Positions 35,717-44,227 are shown, counted from the first letter of the stretch. The stretch is DNA of 64,000 nucleotides from Jiangella mangrovi (GCF_014204975.1 NZ_JACHMM010000001.1:2604001-2668000), one strand, 5' to 3'. Notes: generated by a model not told the origin, from the sequence alone. Numbers and translations: made by a program.

Positions 35717-36481
35717 TCAGAACGCCCGGCCGGACACCAGGGCGGTGATCGAGGCGGCGGCCTCGCGCAGCCGCGCGACCACTGTCTCCTCGGTGTCGTC
35801 GTGGAGGCGGGCCACCGGGATGGCGCAGCTGAGGGCGTCGTGCGGCGGCTCGGACGTCCGCAACGCCACGGCGAACCCCTTGATCCCCTCGCTGTTCTCC
35901 TCGTTGTCGACGGCGTATCCCCGCTCGCGCGTCAGCGCGAGGTCGGCCCGCAGCTCCGCGAGATCGGTCTTCGTGTGCGGGGTCAGGCGATCGAGCGGCT
36001 GGGAGAGGTGCTCGAGCATTTGGTCGTCGGGCAGCTCGGCGAGGATCGACTTGCCCAGCGCCGTCGTGAACGCGGGCAGGTGCCGGCCGATGGCCGAGAA
36101 CAGCCGCAGCGGATGCACCGACTCGCGCTTGTCGAGGTAGACGATCGACGTGCCGTCGAGCCGGCCGAGGTGGACGGTCTCGCCGGTCTCGGCGGCCAGC
36201 TGGTCCAGCGCCGGCGCCGCCAGCGCCACCAGGCTGTCGGACTCGACGTACGACCGGCCGACCAGCAGTGCGTGCAGGCCGATGCGGAACCGCCCGCTGG
36301 CCTCGTCGGATTCGATCCAGCCGCGGCCGGTCAGGGTCCAGAGGAGGGCGTGCAGCGTGCTCTTCGGGATGTCGAGGGTGACCGACAGGTCGGCCAGGGT
36401 CTGCGGCTTCTCGCAGCGGGCCAGGTGTTCGACGATCTCGAGTGCGCGGTCGACCGAGCGCACCACCTTCGAGCCAGGCAT
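35717..36481 (-). CDS. IclR-family transcriptional regulator
   Basis: The protein has 254 residues. The winged helix is at about residues 5-68 (TLADLSVTLDIPKSTLHALL). The effector domain is at about 75-250 (GETVHLGRLDGTSIVYLDK, FTTALGKSILAELP, and an RERGYAVDNEENSEGIKGFA segment). It sits in the middle of the paired-operator promoters and is the only IclR in the window, so it is the obvious candidate to bind them. The effector is probably a sugar acid or a product of the aldehyde dehydrogenase pathway. Confidence 0.93.
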   Translation of the reverse strand: MPGSKVVRSVDRALEIVEHLARCEKPQTLADLSVTLDIPKSTLHALLWTLTGRGWIESDEASGRFRIGLHALLVGRSYVESDSLVALAAPALDQLAAETGETVHLGRLDGTSIVYLDKRESVHPLRLFSAIGRHLPAFTTALGKSILAELPDDQMLEHLSQPLDRLTPHTKTDLAELRADLALTRERGYAVDNEENSEGIKGFAVALRTSEPPHDALSCAIPVARLHDDTEETVVARLREAAASITALVSGRAF

Positions 36482-36519
36482 CCGGCCTTCCTCTCCCCGC
36501 GGTGGACCAGTTCCGAGTC

Positions 36520-36587
36520 TTGATCAGGGCTGAATGATCGCAGTATATTCACGTCCATAATAACGAACTTTGTTCGTATTTGGGAAT
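36520..36587 (+). promoter_or_regulatory. Promoter with paired IclR-type operators for the DUF5107-like gene
   Basis: -35 TTGATC (36520-36525), 18-bp spacer, -10 TATATT (36544-36549), then GTCC-N8-GAAC (36553-36568) and GTTC-N8-GAAT (36572-36587), 19 bp apart. Both sites here are one base off perfect. They lie 70-105 bases from the IclR start, so autoregulation is also possible. Confidence 0.7.
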
Positions 36588-36651
36588 GCCCTCCCTCAGG
36601 CTTCACTCCATCGCTCGCACGACGACGACGTCCTACGTAGGAGGTTGCCCG

Positions 36652-39417
36652 ATGAACACGGGTGTACGGCTGCACAGATACCGGTCCATGTCGATCGGCC
36701 TCGCGCTCCTGCTCGTGCTGGCGGCGCTGATCCCGCTCACGAGCCCGCGGACCGCAGGCGCCGACGAGGGCCTGTCCATCGAGGGCGTCAGCGCCCCCGA
36801 CACCAAGACCATCGAGATCGACTTCGACCGCGCGCTCGACGAGGGCTTGCGCCAGTACGTCGAGGCCAACGCGAACGCCGTCCGCGGCTTCATCCACGTC
36901 GGCGGCGGCACCGAGGGTCAGCCCGACGCGGCCCTGAACGGCGCCGACCTGCAGACGCTCGGCGCCGAGGTCTTCCCCGGCGACACCGCCGGGCAGGACA
37001 CGCTGCGGATCGTCCTGCCGGCCTCGACCACCCTGACCGCCGGCGGCGACTACGAGCTCTGGCTCGACGGCGACGGCGTCGGCTTCGACGAGCTGCGGAT
37101 CCGGGCCGCCGACGGCAGCGCGCTGGCCGGCGACGAGACCGAGCGGTTCGGGTTCGCCGGCACCGGCACTGCGGCCGCGCTGGCCTCGATCGCGAGCGTC
37201 GAGCCGATCACGTCGCGGCTGGTCCGCGTGACGTTCGCCCAGCCGATCCTGGCCGGGATGCCCGCGCACACGTACACCACCAACCCGAGCCGCATCACCG
37301 TCGGCGGGGTCGCGGCCACGTACGTGCAGAAGGTGGCCGGCTCCGACGCGCGCGTCTACGACGTCTACCTGGGCGCCGACCTCGCCGCCGGCCAGCAGCA
37401 CACGCTGCAGCTGCTGGGCAATCCGACCGGCACGCAGGCGAACTCCGCGCTGCGCACCAGCGCCGGCCGGGTCGACCCCGCCGCACCGGTCGCCGGCGCC
37501 ACGACGTTCACCGGCTCCGCGACGCCGCAGGCCACCGGGCTGCAGAGCGTCGAGGTGGGCGCCGACCGCCGCCAGCTCACCGTCACCTTCGACCACAAGC
37601 TCGCCGAGCTGGCCCAGCTGCCGACCTGGCGGCCCAACGGCATCGGCGACCGGCCCGTCGTCGAGAGCCCGCGCACCGGCACCACGGGCGACAGCCTGAG
37701 CGCCGCCGAGCTGGCCACCGTCCTGCAGGTCAGCGGCACCGCCGTCGACGACGACGCCGACCCGCACGGCAGCGGCCCGGCGCCGTCGGACCTCAGCGAG
37801 GACCTGCGCCACACCGCCGCCTACTTCGCCGACCGGCGCACCATCGTGGTCAGCCTGGCCGAGGGCAGCGTCTTCCGGCGCGGCTCCGAGGGTTCGGTCA
37901 CGCTGCTGGCCGGCAGCGTCAAGGACGTCGCGGGGGTCACCAACGCGGCCGCCGAGACGCTGGCGTTCACCGCTCCGACCGGCGACCTGCCCGAGCGCGG
38001 CGCGGACTACGACCCGCGCGACCGCGACTACCTGACCATCGACGAGAACGCCACGACCACGTTCACGCACTACGACTTCGAGTTCACCGAGGGCACGGCG
38101 ACACCGAACTACCGGGTCGACCAGGCCAACGTGAGCGACCGCGTGGTCGAGGAGGAGGTCGACGCGATCGTCGTCGAGAACAAGTACATCAAGGCGACGT
38201 TCACCCCCGACTACGGCGCGCGGCTGCTGTCGCTGATCTACAAGCCGACCGGGAACGACCTGCTGTACGCCAACCCCGTCGGCACCCCGTACGGGCACGG
38301 CGGCAACTCGCCGTTCTACGCGAACTGGCTGATGGTCTGGGGCGGCATCGCGCCGACGTTCTCCGAGGCCGAGCACGGCAAGTACTGGTTCCTGCCGTGG
38401 GACTACGAGATCGTCGAGACCGACGACCAGATCTCGATCGTCATGACCAAGACCGACACGATCAACCACCGCCAGGACGGCCGGTTCCGCTACGGCGCCA
38501 CCGGCATGGAGATCTCGGCCACGTACACCGTCTACAAGGACAAGCCGGTCGTCGACCTCGACGTGTCGCTGCACAACCCGAACGCCGTCGCCAAGGAGTA
38601 CGAGTACTGGACCCTGACGACGCTCGGCCCGGGCCGGCCGCTGCACGAGGGCTCGCCGACGGTGGAGCACCTGACCCCGCTCGAGAAGGTGCGCCGCGAC
38701 TCGTCGTACACCTGGATGGCCGACGTCGAGCGCCGGGTGAACCCGGACGCACCGGCGAACAGCGAGGCCGGTCGCGAGCTCTACTTCGACAACATGCGGT
38801 ACCTGTCGAGGTGGCTGGGCGGCAACGGCATCGCCTACGGCCTCGACCTGCCCGAGAACCCGCAGGGCGACTGGTGGGGCGCGGTCAACCACGAGAACGA
38901 GGAGGGCGTGGTCCGGGTCTCCGAGAACGACATCACCACGGGGATGAAGTTCTGGACCTGGGGCTTCAACAGCTCCTTCGACACCAACCCGTACTCGAAG
39001 GGCAACTCGGGCCGGCCCTACGTCGAGCCGTGGGGCGGCGTGACCGACCGGTTCTTCCTGCCGGACACGCTCGGCCCGGGCGAGACGAAGTCGTGGACCG
39101 AGACGTTCATGCCGACCCAGGACATGTACAGCATCACGAACGCCAACGAGCACGGCGCGGCCCTGGTCGCGTTCGGCGACGACGGCACCGTGAGCGGCCA
39201 CGTGTTCCCGACCGACCTCGGCCGGACGGCGGTCTTCCGCGCCTCGCTGGTCGACGTCGCCACCGGTGACGTGCTGGCGCGCGAGACGTTCCGCAGCGAC
39301 GAGTACGAGTCGGCCAAGCTCACGGCCGACGCGGGCGACGCCACCACGGTCCGGCTGGTGCTGGAGCGGGTGTCCGGCGGCCGGCAGGAGCTGCTGACCG
39401 CGGAGGAGAGCCGCTGA
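36652..39417 (+). CDS. Large exported protein with N-terminal beta domains and DUF5107-like mutarotase-type domain
   Basis: The protein has 921 residues; TAGGAGG precedes the ATG by 7 bases. A signal peptide covers about residues 13-37. Up to about residue 440 there are Ig-like or adhesin-like beta modules. From about 500 a galactose-mutarotase-like beta-sandwich begins, with YGARLLSLIYKPTGNDLLY, VWGGIAPTFSEAEHGKYW and FLPWDYEIVE. These match my recollection of DUF5107 proteins, which occur in carbohydrate-degradation loci. It is monocistronic, ends at a terminator-like hairpin and is probably under IclR control. Sugar binding or an uncharted glycoside-active function is likely. Confidence 0.72.
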   Translation: MNTGVRLHRYRSMSIGLALLLVLAALIPLTSPRTAGADEGLSIEGVSAPDTKTIEIDFDRALDEGLRQYVEANANAVRGFIHVGGGTEGQPDAALNGADLQTLGAEVFPGDTAGQDTLRIVLPASTTLTAGGDYELWLDGDGVGFDELRIRAADGSALAGDETERFGFAGTGTAAALASIASVEPITSRLVRVTFAQPILAGMPAHTYTTNPSRITVGGVAATYVQKVAGSDARVYDVYLGADLAAGQQHTLQLLGNPTGTQANSALRTSAGRVDPAAPVAGATTFTGSATPQATGLQSVEVGADRRQLTVTFDHKLAELAQLPTWRPNGIGDRPVVESPRTGTTGDSLSAAELATVLQVSGTAVDDDADPHGSGPAPSDLSEDLRHTAAYFADRRTIVVSLAEGSVFRRGSEGSVTLLAGSVKDVAGVTNAAAETLAFTAPTGDLPERGADYDPRDRDYLTIDENATTTFTHYDFEFTEGTATPNYRVDQANVSDRVVEEEVDAIVVENKYIKATFTPDYGARLLSLIYKPTGNDLLYANPVGTPYGHGGNSPFYANWLMVWGGIAPTFSEAEHGKYWFLPWDYEIVETDDQISIVMTKTDTINHRQDGRFRYGATGMEISATYTVYKDKPVVDLDVSLHNPNAVAKEYEYWTLTTLGPGRPLHEGSPTVEHLTPLEKVRRDSSYTWMADVERRVNPDAPANSEAGRELYFDNMRYLSRWLGGNGIAYGLDLPENPQGDWWGAVNHENEEGVVRVSENDITTGMKFWTWGFNSSFDTNPYSKGNSGRPYVEPWGGVTDRFFLPDTLGPGETKSWTETFMPTQDMYSITNANEHGAALVAFGDDGTVSGHVFPTDLGRTAVFRASLVDVATGDVLARETFRSDEYESAKLTADAGDATTVRLVLERVSGGRQELLTAEESR

Positions 39418-39440
39418 CCTCGTAGCCCGCCGAAGCGGTG

Positions 39441-39491
39441 AGAGGCCGCACTCCCGGGGACGTCCACAGCGTTCTCAGGGGTGCGGCCTCT
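39441..39491 (+). terminator. Terminator-like inverted repeat
   Basis: Eleven-base arms AGAGGCCGCAC (39441-39451) and GTGCGGCCTCT (39481-39491) with a 29-base loop lie 24 bases after the stop codon and separate the carbohydrate block from the nicotianamine-synthase-like operon. Confidence 0.55.
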
Positions 39492-39541
39492 TCGCGTATT
39501 CCGCAGCGGCGGCCCGCTGAGGTGTGCCATCATCGGCCGTG

Positions 39542-40417
39542 ATGAACATGAGTCTCACTAGCAACATTTTCGGTCAAACCGACCTGACCGAGCTGGCCGA
39601 CCCACTGGGCCGGCCCACGCCCGAGGACATTACTGCGTCGGTGAGCGACGTGTACCGCGAACTGGCAGCCCGCGACGATCTTCGTCCCGGCCCTGAGACC
39701 GACGGCCTGTTCGACCGGCTGGTGCGGCTCGTCCTCACCGCCCCGGCCGAGACGGTGCCGGCGGTCCTCAATGACGTCGAGATCCAGCACCTCGCGCCTC
39801 GGCTGCGCGCCCTGTGCGCCCGAGGCGAGGGCGAGCTGGAGCACGCCTGGGCGAACCGGATCCTCGCCGCCGGCTCGGCGCGCGACGAACTGCTGCGGTT
39901 CCCCTATTTCGGCAACTACCGGCAGCTCAGCCGCATGGAGATCGGCCTGCTGGCGTCGGCGCTGCCGTCGCGGGTTCGCTCGCTGGCGTTCGTCGGCTCC
40001 GGGCCGCTGCCGCTGAGCTCGCTGTTCCTCGCCGCCGAGCTGGAGGTCCACGTCGACAACTTCGACCGCGACCCGGTGGCACTGGCGGCCGGCGCCCGGG
40101 TGGCGGCGGCGCTCGGCCACGGCGCGCTCTGCTTCCGCGAGGCCGACGTGCTGGACGCGGACCTGTCCGGCTACGACGTGGTCGTGCTGGCAGCGCTGGT
40201 CGGCGACACGTTCGAGGCGAAGCGGCGGATCCTCGCGCGGCTCGCCGCGACGATGCGGCCGGGCGCGATCCTGCTCGCCCGCAGCGCCCGCGGCCTGCGC
40301 ACCCTGCTCTACCCGCCGATCGACCGGACCGCGCTCGACGGTTTCGAGCCCCTGACGGAGGTGCACCCGGTGAACGACGTCATCAACTCGGCGATCCTGG
40401 CCCGGGCGGGGGGCTGA
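39542..40417 (+). CDS. Nicotianamine synthase-like protein
   Basis: The protein has 291 residues. It carries the family signatures LLRFPYFGNYRQLSRMEIGL (about 117-136) and the SAM-binding motif FVGSGPLPLSS (150-160), followed by the acidic VDNFDRDP. Nicotianamine synthases transfer aminobutyrate from S-adenosylmethionine; the bacterial CntL enzymes do so once onto histidine in staphylopine/pseudopaline synthesis. The length is close to CntL and shorter than many plant enzymes. The start may be ATG 39542 or 39548; no clear ribosome-binding site is seen. One base separates it from an ATP-grasp gene, so they form an operon. No opine dehydrogenase is nearby. Confidence 0.85.
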   Translation: MNMSLTSNIFGQTDLTELADPLGRPTPEDITASVSDVYRELAARDDLRPGPETDGLFDRLVRLVLTAPAETVPAVLNDVEIQHLAPRLRALCARGEGELEHAWANRILAAGSARDELLRFPYFGNYRQLSRMEIGLLASALPSRVRSLAFVGSGPLPLSSLFLAAELEVHVDNFDRDPVALAAGARVAAALGHGALCFREADVLDADLSGYDVVVLAALVGDTFEAKRRILARLAATMRPGAILLARSARGLRTLLYPPIDRTALDGFEPLTEVHPVNDVINSAILARAGG

Positions 40418-40418
40418 C

Positions 40419-41684
40419 GTGGCGACGCTGCTCATGGTCGAGAGCTGGGTGCAGTCGACGGGGCTCGCGCTGCCGCCGCTACTGCGCGAGCTGGGGCACG
40501 ACTACATCCTGTTCACCCGCGACCCCGCGCTGTACCCCGACGTCGACGGCGCGCCGCACCCGGTGGTGCGCGACGCCGACGAGGTGATCGTCGTCGACAC
40601 CAACGACCGCGCGGCCATGACCGGCGCGGTCATCGGGATCGTCTGCCGGCGGCGCATCGACGGCGTGCTGACGACCTGCGACTACTACCTCGACGCTGTG
40701 GCCGAGCTGGCGAAGATGCTCGGGCTGGCCGGCGCGTCGCCGGACATCACCCGGCGGGCGGTACGCAAGGACGCGGTCCGGACGGTCCTGAAGCGTGCCG
40801 GGCTGCCCGGCCCGCGCTTCGCCGTCGCCGCGACGTGGGACGACGCGCTGGCCGGCGCGGCGGAGATCGGCTTCCCGCTGGTCGCGAAGCCGGTCGACCT
40901 CAACTCCGGCACGTCGGTGCACCTGGTGACCGACGAGGCCGGGCTGAAGGACGCGTTCTACGAGGTCACCGGCGTCAAACGGAACACCCGGGACCAGCCG
41001 CTGGTGCGCCGGCTGCTGCTCGAGGAGGTCCTCACCGGGCCCGAGGTCAGCGTCGAGGCGGTCACCGTCGCCGGCGAGACCAGGATCCTCGGCATCACCG
41101 GCAAGAGCGTGACGCCCACCTTCGTCGAGGCCGGGCACGTGTTCCCCGCACCGCTCCCGCCCGCCGTCGCGCGCGACGTCGAGGCGCACGTCCGGGCCGC
41201 GCTGACCGCGATCGGGTTCTCGCACGGGCTGAGCCACACGGAGCTGAAGCTGACGCCGTCGGGCCCCCGGATCGTCGAGATCAACCCGCGTCAGGCCGGC
41301 GGTTTCGTGTTCGACCTGGTGCATCGGGTGACGGGCGTGCATCCGCTGGAGCTGCTGGTCTCGCTCGCTCTGGGGCAGGGTCTCGGCGGCGACGTGTCGT
41401 CGACGGGGTCCGCTGCGGTCGCGTTCGTGCTGTCCCCGGTCGACGGCGTCGTCACCGGCGTCGAGGGGCACGAGGCGCTGGACGCGAACCCGGCGGTCGC
41501 CCGCTGGCGGCTCGACCTGCCGGGGGCGGTGCGGGTGCCGCGCGACAACAACGACCGCGCCGGCCACGTCCTCGCCGTCGACCCGTCGGGCGACCGGGCC
41601 GGTGAGCTCGCGGCGGACGCCGTCGCCTCGCTCCGGCTGCGCCTGGCCGACGGCTCCGTGGTCGCCCCGGCCCCGCTCGGCTGA
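40419..41684 (+). CDS. ATP-grasp ligase paired with the nicotianamine synthase-like gene
   Basis: The protein has 421 residues with a standard ATP-grasp order: an N-terminal pre-ATP domain, KDAVRTVLKRAGLPGPRFAV, the ATP lysine in FPLVAKPVDLNSGTSV, the LLLEEVLTGPEVSVE strand, and the metal-binding HTELKLTPSGPRIVEINPR. The C-terminal domain resembles that of carboxylate-amine ligases such as BacD-type amino acid ligases. It should form an amide bond between a carboxylate and an amine. Its tight coupling suggests that the nicotianamine-like product is one partner. It starts with GTG one base after the upstream stop. Confidence 0.88.
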   Translation: MATLLMVESWVQSTGLALPPLLRELGHDYILFTRDPALYPDVDGAPHPVVRDADEVIVVDTNDRAAMTGAVIGIVCRRRIDGVLTTCDYYLDAVAELAKMLGLAGASPDITRRAVRKDAVRTVLKRAGLPGPRFAVAATWDDALAGAAEIGFPLVAKPVDLNSGTSVHLVTDEAGLKDAFYEVTGVKRNTRDQPLVRRLLLEEVLTGPEVSVEAVTVAGETRILGITGKSVTPTFVEAGHVFPAPLPPAVARDVEAHVRAALTAIGFSHGLSHTELKLTPSGPRIVEINPRQAGGFVFDLVHRVTGVHPLELLVSLALGQGLGGDVSSTGSAAVAFVLSPVDGVVTGVEGHEALDANPAVARWRLDLPGAVRVPRDNNDRAGHVLAVDPSGDRAGELAADAVASLRLRLADGSVVAPAPLG

Positions 41685-41752
41685 CCACCGGTGTGAGATC
41701 TCTGCGCTGAGTGTGTGAAGGAACTGCGGTCGGAGCGACACCATCGCCATTC

Positions 41753-41804
41753 ATGATCATCCAGGATTTGGGGTGTGATGGCACCACCGATCCTGGATGA
41801 TCAT
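41753..41804. repeat. Hairpin with 15-bp perfect arms, core shared with 11035-11082
   Basis: ATGATCATCCAGGAT (41753-41767) and ATCCTGGATGATCAT (41790-41804) are exact complements with a 22-base interior. The interior contains ATGGCACCACCGA (41778-41790, last base shared with the arm), identical to 11058-11070. It lies after the ATP-grasp gene and could terminate transcription from both sides. It abuts the phosphatase remnant. Confidence 0.6.
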
Positions 41805-41823
41805 CGCCGGGATCGCGGCCGCC

Positions 41824-42078
41824 AGCCGCGCGAGCCCCGTCGGGGCTGACCTGGCGGCCGACGTGGAAGCGGTAGAAGTACTCCCGTCCTGCCTCCAGCC
41901 CGTCAACGTAGGGGTGCACGGCATGAGCGAGCTCCGGCGAGGCCAGTGCGGCGCCTCGCCGGACGACCTGGCGGAAGCTCGCGTCGGTGGCGGGTGCGGC
42001 GATGCCCCACGCGAGCGCGGCCGAGCTGACACCGCTGAGCTGCAGGAACGTGCGTCTGTTCAGCCGGGGCTCGGTCAC
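41824..42078 (-). pseudogene. Remnant of a Tat-exported PhoD-like alkaline phosphatase
   Basis: The fragment starts with an intact-looking signal (MTEPRLNRRTFLQLSGVSSA) and contains the PhoD N-terminal-domain stretch FRQVVRRGAALASPELAHAV and DGLEAGREYFYRFHVG. Between these the segment normally holding the LGVASGDP-type motif is missing. After about residue 85 the homology stops and the metallophosphatase domain is absent. The break lies 20 bases from the hairpin at 41753-41804. It is a deletion remnant, not a functional gene. Confidence 0.75.
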
Positions 42079-42216
42079 GTCGTCGACCCCATCGAACCCA
42101 GGTGACGGAAATCTGTCCTACAGGTGACGGCGAAAGAAATCCACGGGTGGGTGTCGAATCGAGGCAGAGGTCTTCGTAGCGGGGGTGAAGAACCCCCACG
42201 GAACGAGGAGAGCATC

Positions 42217-42795
42217 ATGACCGCGACCTACACCTTCGACGTCTTCAGCAGCCTCGACGGCTTCGGCACCGCCGGCGGCGACTGGACCGGCTACTGGGGC
42301 AAGCAGGGCCCCGAGCTGCTCCAGCACCGCCTCGACCTCTACGCCGAGGAGCAGCGGATGGTCTTCGGCGCGACCACCTACCGGGCGTTCGCGCAGATGC
42401 TGGCCGAGAGCACCGAGGAGTCCGAGGTCCGCGACCCCTGGGTCACCCGGATGCGGAACCTGCCGGCGACGGTGGTGTCGAGCACGCTGCGGGGACCGCT
42501 CGACTGGCCCGACGCGACGGTGGCGAGCGGCGACGCCGTCGACGTCGTCGCCCGGCTCAAGGAGGAGTCCGCCGTGCCGTTGCGCTCGCACGGCAGCCTG
42601 TCGCTGAACCGCGCGCTGATGGCCGCCGGCCTGGTCGACCGCGTCCAGGTGACGGTCTTCCCGGTCATCACCGGCCGGACCGGAACGGAGCCGGTCTTCG
42701 GAGGCGCGGCCGACTTCGACCTCGAGCTGATCGAGAGCCGGACCCTCGACGGCCGCATCCAGGAGCTCGTCTACCGGCCCACCCTGCACGGCTGA
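42217..42795 (+). CDS. Dihydrofolate reductase/RibD C-terminal-like protein
   Basis: The protein has 192 residues with the YyaP/RibD_C pattern: FDVFSSLDGFGTAGG at the N-terminus, EEQRMVFGATTYRAF, LPATVVSSTLRGP, and FPVITGRTGTEPVFGG near the end. It binds NADPH in family members; the physiological substrate is unknown and it is probably not the folate enzyme. The start follows GAGGAG. It ends 10 bases from the convergent kinase gene. Confidence 0.87.
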   Translation: MTATYTFDVFSSLDGFGTAGGDWTGYWGKQGPELLQHRLDLYAEEQRMVFGATTYRAFAQMLAESTEESEVRDPWVTRMRNLPATVVSSTLRGPLDWPDATVASGDAVDVVARLKEESAVPLRSHGSLSLNRALMAAGLVDRVQVTVFPVITGRTGTEPVFGGAADFDLELIESRTLDGRIQELVYRPTLHG

Positions 42796-42805
42796 GCCGC
42801 CGCGG

Positions 42806-44227
42806 TCAGGTGGCGGGGGAGAGCGGGAGCCGGACGGTGAAGGTCGTCCCGGCCGGGCTCGTCGTGTAGTCGATGGTGCCCCGGTGGCGCTTCTCGACGA
42901 TGCGCTTGGCGTTGTCGAGGCCCAGCCCGCTGCCCTCGCCCATGGGCTTGGTGGTGACGAACGCCTCGAACAGCCGGCCCTTGACCTCGTCGGGGACGCC
43001 GTGGCCGGTGTCGGCGACGTCGACGGCGGCGTGGTCGCCGTCGCGGCGGGTGCGCAGCGTCAGGGTGCCGTGGCCCTTCATGGCGTCGACGGCGTTGTCG
43101 ATGAGGTTGGTCCAGACCTGGTTGAGCTCGGCGGCGAAGGCGGGCACCTGCGGCAGGGAGGTGTCGTAGTCGCGCTTCACCTCGATCTCGCCGAGCTTGT
43201 GGCCCAGCATGACGAGGGTGCTGTCGATGCCGGGGTGGAGGTCGACCTCCTGGTGGGCGGCCTGGTCGAGGTGCGTGTACTGCTTGATCGAGGCGACGAG
43301 GGTCGAGATGCGGTTGGACGCGTCCTCGATCTCGTCCATGAGCGCCTCGGTCTCGAGCGTGTAGCCGAGCCACGCGACGGCGGAGGGGAGGGCGTCGCCG
43401 ATCTCGGCGGCGACGTCGTCGAAGAAGGTGGTGTCGAGGCCGGCGGCGACGAAGACCGGGGCGACGTCGACGGCGTACTCGAAGCCGAGGTCCTCGAGGT
43501 GGTCGACCATCTCGTCCTCGAGGTCGCTCTCCTGCAGCGGGGTGAGCGGGTCGCGGCGCTTCGAGGCGATCTCGACCGCGCGCTCCTGGATGACGATGAG
43601 CCGGGCGATCATCGCCGGGTCGAGGGTGCCCGACGCGATCATGCCGAGCTTGCGGCGCATGTGCCCCACGCGGTCGCGCAGCTGCCCGGCCGCCCGGACG
43701 GTGGCCGCGGCGGGGTTGTTCAGCTCGTGCGCGAGGTTGGCCGACAGCGTGCCGAGCTGGGCCAGGTGCTCGCGCTGGCGGACCGTCGCCTCGGTGGTGC
43801 GGATGCCGAGGTAGAGCCCGTCGAACAGGTGCACCGCCATGGGGAACCACTTGCGCACGAACGCCGCGAACGCGTCGGCGGGGAAGCGGAGGAACCGGCA
43901 GTCGGTGACGGCGTGCAGCGACGTCGGGTAGGCGGACGCCTCGGCGGACGTGGCGAAGGCGCGGACGGCGCCGGCGTAGGCGCCGCGGTAGTCGGTCTCG
44001 TTGACGATGACCTCTTCGCCGTCGGCGTGCCGGACCAGCCGCAGCGTGCCGTCGAGCAGCACCCACAGCGCCACCGACGGCTCGCCGGCGCGGTAGACGG
44101 TGCCGCCGGCGGGGTACGCACGCACCTCGCAGACCGCGGCCACCTCGGCCAGCTGCTCAGGGGTCATGCCTTCGAACAGGAACAGCGTGCGCAGTTCCTC
44201 GACGTCGATGGGCGTACCGGTGGTCAC
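42806..44227 (-). CDS. Cyclic-nucleotide-binding-domain sensor histidine kinase
   Basis: The protein has 473 residues. Residues 10-130 form a cNMP/CRP-like sensor (PAGGTVYRAGEPSVALWVLL). H167 lies in LAHELNNPAAAT, a HisKA-like box. The ATPase part has the N box NQVWTNLIDNAVDAM, DTGHGVP and GEGSGLGL. There are no membrane segments, so it is cytosolic. The GTG start overlaps the upstream receiver/reductase gene stop (GTGA). The two proteins form a one-operon signalling pair. Confidence 0.92.
   Translation of the reverse strand: MTTGTPIDVEELRTLFLFEGMTPEQLAEVAAVCEVRAYPAGGTVYRAGEPSVALWVLLDGTLRLVRHADGEEVIVNETDYRGAYAGAVRAFATSAEASAYPTSLHAVTDCRFLRFPADAFAAFVRKWFPMAVHLFDGLYLGIRTTEATVRQREHLAQLGTLSANLAHELNNPAAATVRAAGQLRDRVGHMRRKLGMIASGTLDPAMIARLIVIQERAVEIASKRRDPLTPLQESDLEDEMVDHLEDLGFEYAVDVAPVFVAAGLDTTFFDDVAAEIGDALPSAVAWLGYTLETEALMDEIEDASNRISTLVASIKQYTHLDQAAHQEVDLHPGIDSTLVMLGHKLGEIEVKRDYDTSLPQVPAFAAELNQVWTNLIDNAVDAMKGHGTLTLRTRRDGDHAAVDVADTGHGVPDEVKGRLFEAFVTTKPMGEGSGLGLDNAKRIVEKRHRGTIDYTTSPAGTTFTVRLPLSPAT

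Noticed and set aside
39418-39541. Zur or Fur box upstream of the nicotianamine-synthase-like gene
   Set aside because: I looked for a TGAAAATCATTTTCA-like palindrome and found none. The AT-rich bases at the start of the gene are not symmetric enough.
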